Notes: generated from the letters alone by a model not told the origin. Positions 10,587 to 21,426 are shown, counted from the stretch's first letter. The stretch: 64,000 nt of DNA from Armatimonadota bacterium (GCA_029551395.1 JAKPFN010000022.1:1-64000); one strand, 5' to 3'. Program-made: numbers and translations.

Positions 10587-11503
10587 TGGTTAGACTCCTC
10601 TGATTTTGCACGAGGATGGGCTTTATCATAGACTTCTTTTAGCCGCTCCTTCGTTACATGCGTATAAATCTGCGTTGTTGCTGCGCTGGTATGTCCCAAC
10701 AATTCCTGTACCGCCCTCAAATCCGCGCCGCCAGACAGCATATGAGTGGCAAATGTATGCCGAAGCGTGTGCGGGCTGATCTTGAGCGAGTCGGATACCG
10801 ACTGAACATAATGATCTACAATTCTGCCTACGCTTCTGGCAGTCAATCTAGTTCCCCGGTAGTTCAAGAACAGAGCGTCTGTTGGAGACTTTGTCTCGGC
10901 AGCCAGCTCATTTCGTCCTTTTGCAATATAATCAGCAATAGCCTCTCTTGCAGCACGCCCTAAAAGCACAATTCGCTCCTTGGAACCTTTACCGATTGTT
11001 CGGATCTCATCGGATTGGCCGATGTCTTCTACATCGAGCGACACAAGCTCACTTACCCTCAATCCGGTTGCATACAAAACTTCCAGAATTGCTCTATCCC
11101 GTAGCCCAATCGGTGTCGTCAGATCAGGCGCTTGCAGCAGCATTTCAATCTGATTGCTCCCCAGGAACTTGGGCAGTTTTCTTTCCCTGCGTGGTGCAAC
11201 TACACCAACCGTTGGATCCTCTTGGATGATACCCTTTCTAACCAGAAACCTGAAGAATTCACGAAGTGCTGCAATTTTTCTGGCAACTGACGAGCGAGCG
11301 CATCCCTGACGCTGTAGGTGTGCAAGAAAACGTCGGATAACCGGGTAATCCCACTGCTCTACATCAGCTTCACGTGCGAAAGCGATAAACTGGAGAACAT
11401 CACTCGAATAACTCCGCACAGTGTGTTCTGAGGCACGTTTCACTATCTTCAAGTGGTCTATAAACCGGTCGACTTCTTTCTCCATATCGCACGATTGTAG
11501 CAT
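10583..11503 (-). CDS. xerC: Site-specific tyrosine recombinase XerC/XerD
   Basis: Core R..Hxx[54 protein letters not shown]. 4 bp overlap with hslV; classic xerC-hslVU order. Confidence 0.93.
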   Translation of the reverse strand: MLQSCDMEKEVDRFIDHLKIVKRASEHTVRSYSSDVLQFIAFAREADVEQWDYPVIRRFLAHLQRQGCARSSVARKIAALREFFRFLVRKGIIQEDPTVGVVAPRRERKLPKFLGSNQIEMLLQAPDLTTPIGLRDRAILEVLYATGLRVSELVSLDVEDIGQSDEIRTIGKGSKERIVLLGRAAREAIADYIAKGRNELAAETKSPTDALFLNYRGTRLTARSVGRIVDHYVQSVSDSLKISPHTLRHTFATHMLSGGADLRAVQELLGHTSAATTQIYTHVTKERLKEVYDKAHPRAKSEESNQ

Positions 11504-11745
11504 GCTGGGGTAGGGAAGAGCAAGGAAGAGGTCTAGGAGATTATAACACGACTAACACTAAATATTTCATATATTTACACAATTAGCTGCCTGAATCACT
11601 GCGTCAAGCAAATATGCCTCATAGTATCAATGGCTGACAAAGCCAGTGTTACCCTAGTTTAGATAATTTAAGCTGAATAGCAGCCATATTGATCAATGTA
11701 TGATATAATGTTAACAGCGTAGGCATTTACAGAGTTGTTTGTAGA

Positions 11746-13272
11746 ATGAAAAGGCGTGTATTAATAATTGGGACTGAGCAGAAGTGCGACCAAATTAAGG
11801 CTTTGGAAGATGCAGGTTGTGCAGTAGAAACAACTGCATCTCTAAGCAAAGCCGTTGAATTGATCGCCTCTCAGCCATTTGCAGATGTACTCCTGGACGC
11901 TGAACTGTTTATGCGTCTTGAATCTGAACAAACAGGTTTCTGCATCATGGATACTGAAGCGTCATTGGATTTTGACTGGCAACTAATGCTTGCTGAGATA
12001 GTAGCAAACTGTACAGAAGCGAATTTGGCTTATCTAGATTCGAATTTTAATTTCGTTTGGGTCAATGCATCATATGCCCAAAAATCTGGATATAAGAAAG
12101 AAGAATTGCTTGGAAAGAACCACTTTGACCTGTTTCCTAATGAAGAAAACCAAAGGATTTTCGAGCGTGTCCGTGATACAGGTAAACCTTACACTGCCCA
12201 CGAAAAGCCATTCCACTACCTGAATCAACCTGAGCTTGGAACAACTTATTGGAACTGGACTCTGGTGCCTATTAGACACAAAGATGATCCTATAGGTACT
12301 GCACGTGGATTTACATTCACTCTTGTGGATGTTACCAGCAGTGTCAAAGCTCGTAAAGAGATAGAGCGTCTTCGAGAGGAAGCATTGATGCAGGCAAGCC
12401 AGATGACTGCGGTGTTTAATGCACTAAGCGATGCTGTGATTGTCTACGCTAATGAAGGCAGAATTAGTTATGTAAATCCGGTGGCTTCTACAGTTTATGG
12501 TATTAGCCCGGATATGGACGCCTCAGTTCTTCCAGAAAAATTATCTATCAGGAATATGGATGATAGTCCTGTTCATGTTGATGACTTGCCGTCGTCGAGG
12601 GCACTTAAAGGTGAGACTGTAGAAGATCAGGAACTCAATATAGTCAATGCACATGGCCGAAAAGTTACGGTTGTAGCTTCTGCATCACCACTTATTTCTG
12701 AATCAGGCGTCATTGGTGCGGTCACAGTATGGCATGATGTCACTGAGAAAAGGTCTGCGGAACAGCGTGAACGGGAGATGGAGCAAAAGCAGCTCGAATT
12801 CTACCGCCGCACAATCTCAGCAGCAAGTCAGGATAAGCTTATCATAACCAGTTATGATGATATACGGGAAATATTCGGTGAACCGCAAGAGACATGGGAA
12901 TTTTTCGATGTTAACAAGATGGTACATACTCGCAGAAGCGTAACTTTGGCAGCAAAAACAGCAGGATTGTCTGAATCCAAGGTTAATAAGGTAGCTACTT
13001 GTGCAGGAGAGATGTTGAGTAATGCAATAAAGCATGCCGGAGGTGGTCATGCATCGATTCGCACAGATGAAGGTAAATTTCTGCTTCGTGTAGCAGACCA
13101 TGGGCCAGGCATAGAGGAGCTTAATCTACCTGCTGTTGCATTGATTCACAGATACTCGACTGTCGGCACAGGTGGTATGGGATACAAACTCACAATATAC
13201 TCAGCAGATAAGGTATACCTTGCCACTGGTGGAGAAGGTACCATAGTGGTTATGGAATTTGCAATTTCCTGA
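11746..13272 (+). CDS. PAS-domain protein with RsbW/RsbT-type HATPase output
   Basis: Two PAS-like segments (YLDSNFNFVWVNASYAQKSGYKKEELLGKNHFDLFP; VIVYANEGRISYVNPVASTVYGI). C-terminal CAGEMLSNAIKHAGGGHASIRTDEGKFLLRVADHGPGI; no His-kinase dimerisation motif seen. Confidence 0.78.
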   Translation: MKRRVLIIGTEQKCDQIKALEDAGCAVETTASLSKAVELIASQPFADVLLDAELFMRLESEQTGFCIMDTEASLDFDWQLMLAEIVANCTEANLAYLDSNFNFVWVNASYAQKSGYKKEELLGKNHFDLFPNEENQRIFERVRDTGKPYTAHEKPFHYLNQPELGTTYWNWTLVPIRHKDDPIGTARGFTFTLVDVTSSVKARKEIERLREEALMQASQMTAVFNALSDAVIVYANEGRISYVNPVASTVYGISPDMDASVLPEKLSIRNMDDSPVHVDDLPSSRALKGETVEDQELNIVNAHGRKVTVVASASPLISESGVIGAVTVWHDVTEKRSAEQREREMEQKQLEFYRRTISAASQDKLIITSYDDIREIFGEPQETWEFFDVNKMVHTRRSVTLAAKTAGLSESKVNKVATCAGEMLSNAIKHAGGGHASIRTDEGKFLLRVADHGPGIEELNLPAVALIHRYSTVGTGGMGYKLTIYSADKVYLATGGEGTIVVMEFAIS

Positions 13273-13291
13273 TTTCAGGCGATACTCCAGG

Positions 13292-13954
13292 TTAGATAAC
13301 GCTATTTGATGGCTCCAGTTTAACTCTGACCAAAAGTCCATCTATCCAGATATCAAGAGCAATATAAGCCAGCCAAAGGAAAGCGGAAAATCCAACTATT
13401 GTTGCAGCAAGTCTTGGACGACTCAAAACTACTGTAATCGAATTCAACACCTGCTGCGGTTGCGTAATCAGATCCCAACTGTTATACCGCAGAATTAGTC
13501 CAAGGTAGACTCCCAAAGATGTCAATAGAAACAATGGAATACCTAGAACCCAAAGCTTGGCCCCGGTGCTCTTGATAATCTTCGCTATCGGCCTGATGGC
13601 AAGCGCAAACGTAAGCATTCCTGCAGCACTGAAGCAAGTATAGAATCCTGTATACAACATAAGGTTCGGCAGCAGGCTTGGATTTTGCTGAAACCGCATA
13701 TACATGTTGGATGAATCTACTGTATGCAGAAAATGACGCCATTCAGTGATTAGATAGCAGGTATTTGGCAGAAAGATGAGCCACAGAAACCCAAGGATGA
13801 ATATCCCCAGCCTGGCTGATAAATTACGGTCTTTTAATGTTGCGATCCGATAAACTGCCTGTGCCAGTAAGACAGGAATTACTGCCAGAAAGATATTCCA
13901 GGAAACCCACCAAAAAACTCTGTCGATATTCATAATCATCAATACGTGTAGCAA
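13292..13954 (-). CDS. DUF1361-family multi-pass membrane protein
   Basis: LWLIFLPNTCYLITEWRHFL and several hydrophobic segments. Confidence 0.75.
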   Translation of the reverse strand: MLHVLMIMNIDRVFWWVSWNIFLAVIPVLLAQAVYRIATLKDRNLSARLGIFILGFLWLIFLPNTCYLITEWRHFLHTVDSSNMYMRFQQNPSLLPNLMLYTGFYTCFSAAGMLTFALAIRPIAKIIKSTGAKLWVLGIPLFLLTSLGVYLGLILRYNSWDLITQPQQVLNSITVVLSRPRLAATIVGFSAFLWLAYIALDIWIDGLLVRVKLEPSNSVI

Positions 13955-14002
13955 ACTAGCATTGTTCCCAACTGAATGCCCATGAGTCTGGAAAGTAGGA
14001 AT

Positions 14003-15430
14003 TCACTCAAAAATCTTCAGCGTCTTTCGGATGTATATAGGGTCTTGATAAGGTCTAGGGTCAAAACCTATACAAACTTTATATTTTCCGGGCTGCCAAT
14101 CAGCAGGTATGTTCAGAGGGAATGTCCAGGCGCCATTCCAACCTCCATGAGCTTGTCCGCTCAGGAACAGTTTATCATTCTCATCCCTAATGTTAACAGT
14201 GATTGCACAGTCGCCCATCAAATCGCTCAACCAGTCTGATCCTACGGTGGCAACGAGTTGAATGTATTTTTGCTGTCCTCGTTTAGCAGTGATTTCTTCA
14301 ATACCAGGTTCAATTTCAACTCTTATCCTACCGCCAACTTGAATTCCTGTGGTTTTATCGCTTTGAATGCTTGTGCGGTTCATTGTTGTTACCAGAATAC
14401 CAACACAGTTATCATTCTCGGATTCGTGTTTACCTGACCATATAAGCGTAGACAGGTCATAATCACCTACTGGCAGTGTTATCGTCTGAAATCCCGAATC
14501 AGGTGCAAGACAGGCATAGAATGCATCACCTGATATGGATAACTGACACCATTCAACAGTCTTGTTGTTCAAATCTTTAGCGATCAATTTCAACTGCCCA
14601 GTTTTGCCCTGGTACTCGCTGATGGTTATACTGTCTCCGTTTTCACTGACTTTTATGTTATACAGCCGTCCATCGAACAGACTGGCTTGACCCAAATACA
14701 GAATGTTGTGTGAAAGCAAAACCGGAACGGGATAATCTTTTGAACTGGAAGAAATCATAACTGTATCGCCAGTAGACTGCTGAGCAGACATGTCATTGTA
14801 AGTACCATTGCCATTTCGATCTACCGTCCGGACTTCGATATCACCATAATCAGTTTTGATTGTTCCGCGCCAGATGCCTGTGCGTTTTATCTCAACAATA
14901 TAAGGAATATCTGCGCCATCGGAATCCTGTCTACATTGTATTTTGACTTGGTAAGGGCACTTTGTCTCATCAGGCGCCGAAGTCGAGGCCTTTTCATTTG
15001 CACCTGTTTTACTGCTTTCTGATACTAAACAGGTTATAGAATCTGATTCAATTGACGCAGTCAACAATATCTTGTAAGAAGAATTACTAAGCTCAAGGTC
15101 GTCCTGAGTGAAAGGGGCCTGGAAAAGGTATAGTATGTCATATCCTGCACCAGTCCCTTTGGATTCATCAATAATAACTGCGAATTTTCCATTAGAACCC
15201 CAGCAGTATCTGCTGGATTGTGATGTTCTGGCAGGGCCGGGGGCTTCAGGCGCTGACGGATAAATATCTATGTGTGTTACATCCCAACAGGAATCACTAA
15301 GCTCATCTTCACACCATTGCAATTGATATGTCCCAGGAACAAGTTTAATGGCAGGGGTAGGGGAGTATATAAATACTGACAAGAAAGCGGTGAATATTGA
15401 TGCGATTATACTAACCCGCACGAGTATCAT
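14003..15430 (-). CDS. Secreted/anchored hypothetical protein
   Basis: 475 aa, N-terminal hydrophobic segment, beta-rich composition; no family recognised. Confidence 0.65.
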   Translation of the reverse strand: MILVRVSIIASIFTAFLSVFIYSPTPAIKLVPGTYQLQWCEDELSDSCWDVTHIDIYPSAPEAPGPARTSQSSRYCWGSNGKFAVIIDESKGTGAGYDILYLFQAPFTQDDLELSNSSYKILLTASIESDSITCLVSESSKTGANEKASTSAPDETKCPYQVKIQCRQDSDGADIPYIVEIKRTGIWRGTIKTDYGDIEVRTVDRNGNGTYNDMSAQQSTGDTVMISSSSKDYPVPVLLSHNILYLGQASLFDGRLYNIKVSENGDSITISEYQGKTGQLKLIAKDLNNKTVEWCQLSISGDAFYACLAPDSGFQTITLPVGDYDLSTLIWSGKHESENDNCVGILVTTMNRTSIQSDKTTGIQVGGRIRVEIEPGIEEITAKRGQQKYIQLVATVGSDWLSDLMGDCAITVNIRDENDKLFLSGQAHGGWNGAWTFPLNIPADWQPGKYKVCIGFDPRPYQDPIYIRKTLKIFE

Positions 15431-15690
15431 CTCCTTCCAGACAAGTTTCTATTATCACACTGCATCAAACCAGTCTTTTGGTATGATGTTATACTTAAAG
15501 CAAGCAGCCATGATTTCCTTCTAAATGGTTAATCGATGTTGACAACAGGATATTATTTGGTTATGTCTGTTTATGCTACAAATTATCCAGAAGCATTGCT
15601 GATAAAACTTTTCTTGTCTTGCAGAAAGCCATAAAATAATTAAACAAGTAAACACTTAGACCAAAACGATAATTCGTGCTACAATAGATA

Positions 15691-15720
15691 CCGCTGGATA
15701 AACTGAGGATTATCCAGCGG
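15691..15720. other. Perfect 11 bp stem inverted repeat upstream of gcvT
   Basis: ccgctggataa-actgagga-ttatccagcgg. Confidence 0.7.
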
Positions 15721-15789
15721 TTTAATTGTGCATTATTGCACAGGCAATCTTTCCTTGAAAGGAGCCCGTTATCGGGCTAATGGTGGCCA

Positions 15790-16872
15790 ATGAAGACACC
15801 CGTTCTGAACGAAGTCCACAAGCGTTCTGGAGCAAAGATAGCTGAGTTCGCTGGTTGGATGCTTCCTATCGACTACGGTAGTGCCATTAAAGAAATCAAT
15901 GCAGTCCGAACGGCTGTAGGATTGTTCGATGTCAGCCACATGGGCCGTCTTTTTGTTAAGGGACCCGGAGCACTTGAGGCACTTCAAAAACTTCTCACTA
16001 ACGATTTATCCAAACTTATAGATGGCGGCGGCCAGTACACTCTTATGTGTAATCCGTCTGGCGGCGTTATCGATGACCTTATTATATTCCGCAGAGGAGA
16101 AGATGACTTTTATGTTGTCGTAAACGCTTCCAATCTGGAGAAAGATAAGGAATGGATTATCAAACATCTGCCGGAAAGCGTAATTCTAACGGATAAGTCT
16201 CCTGAAACCGCTCTCATTGCGGTACAAGGTCCGGCTGCAATCGATTTGCTGGTTAAAACCGGGCTTACGGCTGCGAGTGAGACAAAAAGGTTCCACATGG
16301 TCACCGGACAGGTCGCCGGACGTGATGTACTGGCAACCCGAACTGGATATACAGGAGAAGATGGGTTTGAAATCGCCTGTAAGAATGAGGATGCTGAAGC
16401 TATCTGGACTACTCTCATTTCTGAAGGTGAGGAATTCGGAGTAGCTCCCTGCGGACTTGCTGCAAGAGATGTTCTTCGCACAGAAGCCTGCCTTCCATTA
16501 TACGGGCATGAGATAGATGATACCATTACTCCTGTTGAAGCCGGCCTGATGCGCTGGGTAAATCTCGATAAGGGCGAATTTATCGGTCGAGAACCGATAG
16601 CCAAAATGCTGGATGAAGGATTGAAGCGAAAGCTGATTGGAATCCTCATGGAAGGCCGCGTACCTCCTCGCGCAGAAGACAAAGTTGTCAGTTCTGCGGG
16701 AGAAGGTGTGGTTACAAGCGGCACTTTCTCTCCGACTCTTGGTTGTGGAATAGCAATGGCTTACCTGCCTTCTGGAGTTGAAGAAGGACAGCAGGTTGAT
16801 GTGATTATTCACGGTAAACCAAGACCAGGTACGCTGAAAAACGTACCATTATATTCTCGTAAAAAGAAATAA
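15790..16872 (+). CDS. gcvT: Glycine cleavage system T protein (aminomethyltransferase)
   Basis: TPVLNEVHKRSGAKIAEFAGWMLPIDYG; GLFDVSHMGRLFVKG; TRTGYTGEDGFEI. Confidence 0.97.
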   Translation: MKTPVLNEVHKRSGAKIAEFAGWMLPIDYGSAIKEINAVRTAVGLFDVSHMGRLFVKGPGALEALQKLLTNDLSKLIDGGGQYTLMCNPSGGVIDDLIIFRRGEDDFYVVVNASNLEKDKEWIIKHLPESVILTDKSPETALIAVQGPAAIDLLVKTGLTAASETKRFHMVTGQVAGRDVLATRTGYTGEDGFEIACKNEDAEAIWTTLISEGEEFGVAPCGLAARDVLRTEACLPLYGHEIDDTITPVEAGLMRWVNLDKGEFIGREPIAKMLDEGLKRKLIGILMEGRVPPRAEDKVVSSAGEGVVTSGTFSPTLGCGIAMAYLPSGVEEGQQVDVIIHGKPRPGTLKNVPLYSRKKK

Positions 16873-17012
16873 GATAAGTAGGATAGGCAAGGTCGCCTGT
16901 TGAATATAGAATTAGGCAGAGAACCTTGGAAAACTGCTTTAGTGCCTGTCTAAAACGGACAGGCACTTGCTATGACTTAGATTATTCTAAAACTGGATTG
17001 TAGGAGGATTGC

Positions 17013-17393
17013 ATGTATCCTGACGATGTCAAATACACAGAAAGCCACGAATGGGTCCGCGTTGCAGACGGTTTGGCGACCATCGGTATTACGGACTACG
17101 CCCAGGAAGAACTGGGAGACATCGTGAATGTAGAATTGCCTGAACCTGGCACTGTCGTACGTGCACATGAAGCGTTTGGCAGTGTAGACTCGGTTAAGGC
17201 TGTATCCGATTTGCTGTCACCGGTGACAGGTGAAGTTGTCGAAGTCAATGAGGACTTGGAAGGTAGTCCGGAACTGATTAACCAGGAGCCTTACGGCACA
17301 GGTTGGCTCATTATTGTCCGGATGGATGATACATCTGAGCTTAATGAGCTTATGGATAGTGAAGCATATGAACGTTTCGTCGAAGCGGAATAA
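17013..17393 (+). CDS. gcvH: Glycine cleavage system H protein
   Basis: YTESHEWVRVADGLATIGITDYAQEELGDIV; lipoyl-Lys motif SVDSVKAVSDLLSPV. Confidence 0.97.
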   Translation: MYPDDVKYTESHEWVRVADGLATIGITDYAQEELGDIVNVELPEPGTVVRAHEAFGSVDSVKAVSDLLSPVTGEVVEVNEDLEGSPELINQEPYGTGWLIIVRMDDTSELNELMDSEAYERFVEAE

Positions 17394-18723
17394 GCTCTCA
17401 TATATACCGACCACCGAGCAAGACAGGGCAGAAATGCTCCAGTCTATTGGTGCGCCGAGTGTAGACACCCTTTTTGAGCAGATACCTGCAGAGGCAAGGC
17501 TGGACAGGAACCTTCGCCTGCCCCCAGGGCTTGCTGAGCAGGATGTAGTATCACTGCTTGAAGGTATGGCAGCACGGAACAAGCACCTGGGAGAGTTGAC
17601 TTGCTTCCTTGGTGCTGGTGCTTATGATCATTTCATTCCATCTGTTGTAGATGCTGTAATCTCTCGTTCGGAATTCTTTACAGCTTATACTCCATATCAA
17701 CCTGAGGCTAGTCAGGGAGTGTTGCAGAGCATATTCGAGTATCAGAGTATGGTTGCTGCGCTGACACAGATGGAAGTATCTAATGCAAGCCTATACGATG
17801 CTGGAACCGCGCTTGGTGAAGCCATCATAATGGCCCATACAACTACCAAACGCAACACAGTACTTGTTTCCCGCGCAATCCACCCGCACTACATGCAGGT
17901 TTTGTCCAGCTATGTGTCCGGGCTTGGAATTAAGATTGGCAAAGCCGACTACGCAGATGGGGTAACTAATCTGACAGCAATGCGCGAGCATCTTGATGAA
18001 TCAGTTGCTGCTGTAGTTGTGCAGTATCCGAACTTCTTCGGAGGTATCGAACCACTTGAGGCACTGACCGAAGCTGCTCATGCTGTTGGCGCATTTATGA
18101 TAGTCTGCGTTGACCCAATTGCTCTGGGACTTCTTACACCTCCAGGCGCGTATGATGTGGACATTGTTGTTGGTGAAGGCCAGCCTTTGGGTATCCCTGT
18201 TGGGTTCGGCGGGCCGTTCCTTGGTCTTTTTGCCTGTAAGCAGGAGCATATGTGGAAAATGCCAGGCCGTGTAGTTGGAGCTACTACGGATTCAGAGGGC
18301 AGAACTGCTTATACGCTTACTCTTCAGACCAGAGAGCAGCATATCCGTAGAGAGAAGGCAACGTCCAATATCTGCACGAACCAGGCGTTGATGGCGCTTG
18401 CTGCAACGGTTTACTTATCTGCACTTGGAAAAGACGGATTGCGTCATGTTGCTGAACTTACGTTCCAGAAGGCGCATTATGCGCAGCAGCAGATTTGCGG
18501 TAAAGCCGGATATTCTGCAGCGTGGAATGTGCCATTCTTCAAAGAGTTTGTGATTAGGTCAGACAAACCGGTTGACCAGGTCAACCAGCGGCTGCTCGAT
18601 AACGGCATTCTGGGTGGTCTTAACCTCGGTAAGTATTATCCTGAGCTTGAGAACCATATGCTGTTGTGTGTAACTGAAAGGCGGACAAAGGAAGAGATAG
18701 ACCGCCTTGTGGAGCTGTTGTAA
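17368..18723 (+). CDS. gcvPA: Glycine dehydrogenase (decarboxylating) subunit 1
   Basis: YIPTTEQDRAEMLQSIG; FLGAGAYDHFIPSVVD; AYTPYQPEASQGVLQSIFEYQSM. Likely start 17368 overlaps the gcvH end by 26 bp; the ORF is open from 17314. Confidence 0.95.
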   Translation: MNVSSKRNKLSYIPTTEQDRAEMLQSIGAPSVDTLFEQIPAEARLDRNLRLPPGLAEQDVVSLLEGMAARNKHLGELTCFLGAGAYDHFIPSVVDAVISRSEFFTAYTPYQPEASQGVLQSIFEYQSMVAALTQMEVSNASLYDAGTALGEAIIMAHTTTKRNTVLVSRAIHPHYMQVLSSYVSGLGIKIGKADYADGVTNLTAMREHLDESVAAVVVQYPNFFGGIEPLEALTEAAHAVGAFMIVCVDPIALGLLTPPGAYDVDIVVGEGQPLGIPVGFGGPFLGLFACKQEHMWKMPGRVVGATTDSEGRTAYTLTLQTREQHIRREKATSNICTNQALMALAATVYLSALGKDGLRHVAELTFQKAHYAQQQICGKAGYSAAWNVPFFKEFVIRSDKPVDQVNQRLLDNGILGGLNLGKYYPELENHMLLCVTERRTKEEIDRLVELL

Positions 18724-18725
18724 TC

Positions 18726-20183
18726 ATGAAACAGAGACAAGAGCCATTGATATTCGATCTGTCGCGGGAAGGACGGATGGGAACTACGCTTCCAGAAGTT
18801 GATGTCCCGGAGATTTCAATAGAGAACGCACTACCGGAAGGCGGAATCCGCAAGGATTTACCACTGCCATCTGTATCGGAACTGGATGTCATCAGGCACT
18901 TTACGCACCTGTCCGAACGTCAGATTTCCGTTGATAGCAGCTTCTATCCGCTCGGTTCATGCACAATGAAATACAATCCGAGGGTTAATGAGCGAATCTC
19001 TCGTCTACCTGGATTTACATCAGTGCATCCACTTCAACCGGAAGAGACCGTTCAGGGTGCTTTAACATTGATGTATGAGCTTGAGCGGTATCTGGCTGAG
19101 ATAGCAGGAATGGATGCCGTTTCGCTCCAGCCAGTCGCAGGTGCCCAGGGCGAACTAGCCGGAATGATGGTAGTCAGAGCATATCATCAATCCAGAGAAG
19201 ATGATGCAAGGACCACTGTGTTGGTTCCTGACTCATCTCATGGCACAAATCCAGCAACAGCCGCCCGTGTTGGCTTCCAGATTGCTAAGATTCCATCAAA
19301 TGAGCGTGGAACTGTTGATATAGATGCGCTCAAAGGAATGCTTGGGCCTAATATTGCCGGCCTGATGCTCACTAACCCTAATACTCTTGGGCTTTTTGAG
19401 ACGGATGTAGTCAAGATATGCGAGATGGTGCATGATGCAGGCGCGTTGCTTTACTGTGACGGCGCTAATATGAATGCAATTCTCGGGAAGGCTCGTCCGG
19501 GCGATATGTGCTTCGATGTGATGCATTTCAACCTGCATAAAACGTTCTCGACTCCGCATGGCGGCGGTGGTCCTGGAGCAGGTCCTATCGCAGTCAAGGA
19601 TTTCTTGAAGCCATTCTTACCAGTTCCTGTCATTGAAAAGGACGGAAACCGCTACTGGCTGAATTACGATAAGCCTCAGTCCATCGGCAGGCTTCATTCT
19701 TTCTATGGTAACTTCCTGGTAATGGTAAAAGCGTTTGCCTATATCAGAATGCTTGGCGCTGAAGGAATGCGTGAGGTCAGTGAGAATGCTGTACTGAACG
19801 CGAACTATATAATGTCAAAGCTGAAGGACATTTATCCTGTGCCTTACGACCGCTACTGCATGCATGAGTTCGTTGCAACTGCAAAAGAGCACAAAAAACG
19901 CGGTGTAAAAGCTCTTGATATCGCCAAGAGACTTCTTGATATGGGATTTCACGCACCGACTGTTTACTTCCCGCTGATAGTTGAGGAAGCGCTCATGATT
20001 GAGCCTACTGAAACCGAAAGCAAGGAAACATTGGACGCGTTTATTCAGGCAATGATTGAGATTGACCGTGAATCTCGGGAAGACCCTGATATGGTAGCGC
20101 ATGCACCGTATAATACGCCGATAACACGTGTCGACGAGGTTGGTGCAGCAAGGAAACCGAAACTAACGTGCTTTGGCGAGTAA
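18726..20183 (+). CDS. gcvPB: Glycine dehydrogenase (decarboxylating) subunit 2
   Basis: FYPLGSCTMKYNPRVNE; MHFNLHKTFSTPHGGGGPGAGPIAVK (PLP Lys). Confidence 0.97.
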   Translation: MKQRQEPLIFDLSREGRMGTTLPEVDVPEISIENALPEGGIRKDLPLPSVSELDVIRHFTHLSERQISVDSSFYPLGSCTMKYNPRVNERISRLPGFTSVHPLQPEETVQGALTLMYELERYLAEIAGMDAVSLQPVAGAQGELAGMMVVRAYHQSREDDARTTVLVPDSSHGTNPATAARVGFQIAKIPSNERGTVDIDALKGMLGPNIAGLMLTNPNTLGLFETDVVKICEMVHDAGALLYCDGANMNAILGKARPGDMCFDVMHFNLHKTFSTPHGGGGPGAGPIAVKDFLKPFLPVPVIEKDGNRYWLNYDKPQSIGRLHSFYGNFLVMVKAFAYIRMLGAEGMREVSENAVLNANYIMSKLKDIYPVPYDRYCMHEFVATAKEHKKRGVKALDIAKRLLDMGFHAPTVYFPLIVEEALMIEPTETESKETLDAFIQAMIEIDRESREDPDMVAHAPYNTPITRVDEVGAARKPKLTCFGE

Positions 20184-20881
20184 TCAATTACGCCGAATAT
20201 GATGCAGCATGGAACATGGCGCTGGATGAAGCCATTTTAGAGGAGTACATTGCAGGCCATGTTCCTCCTACAATAAGGTTTTACGGTTGGCGGAAACCTT
20301 CTGTAACGATAGGCAGGCTGCAGCCTGTTTCCAGTGTCCCGGAAGGGTGGGGGACTAATATAGTTCGCAGACCGACAGGCGGAAGGGCAGTAGCACACGG
20401 TCAGGATCTTACCTTCAGTCTGGTGGTAGCAGCATCTATCCTAGGTTCACCTGTACGCGAATCTTATAGAAGAGTAGGGGAAGCAGTGTCTCGAGCTTTA
20501 GGCTCGATTGGTGTGCCTGCTGAGTTATGTCGCACTACCACTCCTCCTGCTTCTGTAAGAGGAATAGGCAATTGTTTTGATCTAACACTCGATTACGAAT
20601 TGTCAGTTGAGGGTAGAAAGACGTTGGGAAGTGCCCAGGTACGGCGTTCGGGGGCGGTATTGCAGCAAAACTCGCTCGCAAATCCTGCTGGGCAGCCTTG
20701 GCCGGAATGTGAAAGGTTAGTTAAGGCTATCGTGAAAGAGATCGGCGCAGAATTTGGCGTTGAAATGGTTTTTAGAGAAATTACGGAACCAGAACTCAAG
20801 TTAGCGCGCAGCCTTACCGATAACAAGTATGCTTGTGACGGTTGGAACCTTAACGGAACGGTCCAGGATGATGCTCAGTAA
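20168..20881 (+). CDS. Lipoate-protein ligase A / lipoyltransferase family
   Basis: WNMALDEAILE; IRFYGWRKPSVTIGRLQ; IVRRPTGGRAVAHGQDLTFSLV. Terminal gene of the gcv operon. Confidence 0.92.
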   Translation: MLWRVINYAEYDAAWNMALDEAILEEYIAGHVPPTIRFYGWRKPSVTIGRLQPVSSVPEGWGTNIVRRPTGGRAVAHGQDLTFSLVVAASILGSPVRESYRRVGEAVSRALGSIGVPAELCRTTTPPASVRGIGNCFDLTLDYELSVEGRKTLGSAQVRRSGAVLQQNSLANPAGQPWPECERLVKAIVKEIGAEFGVEMVFREITEPELKLARSLTDNKYACDGWNLNGTVQDDAQ

Positions 20882-20971
20882 GTTTAACGTTCCCAGGCGG
20901 CCGCACTCCAATTGACAGAATTTTTTTCAACGTGTTATACTGAGCACGACAGTTTGAGAGGAGGCAACCGC

Positions 20972-21382
20972 ATGGCTAGGAAAATTCTGGCCGTTGACGA
21001 CGAGAAGCATATTGTTCGGCTCGTCCAGGTCAATCTGGAGAGACAGGGCTACCAGGTAGTGACTGCAAACGACGGAAAAGAAGCTCTGCAGAAAGTTGAA
21101 GAGGAAAGACCGGATCTGGTGGTTCTTGACGTTATGATGCCGTATATGGACGGCTTCGAGGTTCTACAGAACCTGAGACGCAATCCTGCAACCCGTGAAA
21201 TACCGGTCATTATGCTGACCGCAAAGGCGCAGGATGCTGACGTTTTCCGTGGATGGCAGTCCGGTGTTGACTGCTACCTTACGAAGCCATTTAATCCAAT
21301 GGAGCTTATTTCATTTGTTAAGCGAATCTTTGGCTCTTTGGATGGTACTGGTGGCGGCGAAAAGCGAATCGAACTGAAGTAG
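20972..21382 (+). CDS. Stand-alone response regulator receiver protein
   Basis: MARKILAVDDEKHIVRLVQVNLERQGYQV; PDLVVLDVMMPYMDGFEVL; VIMLTAKA; LTKPFNPMELI. Start set by the gaggaggcaacc RBS; the ORF is open from 20912. Confidence 0.93.
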   Translation: MARKILAVDDEKHIVRLVQVNLERQGYQVVTANDGKEALQKVEEERPDLVVLDVMMPYMDGFEVLQNLRRNPATREIPVIMLTAKAQDADVFRGWQSGVDCYLTKPFNPMELISFVKRIFGSLDGTGGGEKRIELK

Positions 21383-21426
21383 CATACCACACGGGGTATA
21401 TCCCCGTTTTTCTAAGGAGACGACTA

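Noticed and set aside
10583-11503. xerC as a mobile-element integrase for the left-edge scar
   Set aside because: Its fixed xerC-hslVU order and overlap with hslV indicate the housekeeping recombinase.
15600-15790. Glycine riboswitch upstream of the gcv operon
   Set aside because: Expected for gcv operons, but the tandem-aptamer sequence is not visible; only simple hairpins are.
16110-16724. 204 aa minus-strand ORF across gcvT
   Set aside because: Shadow ORF antisense to gcvT; no recognisable motif.
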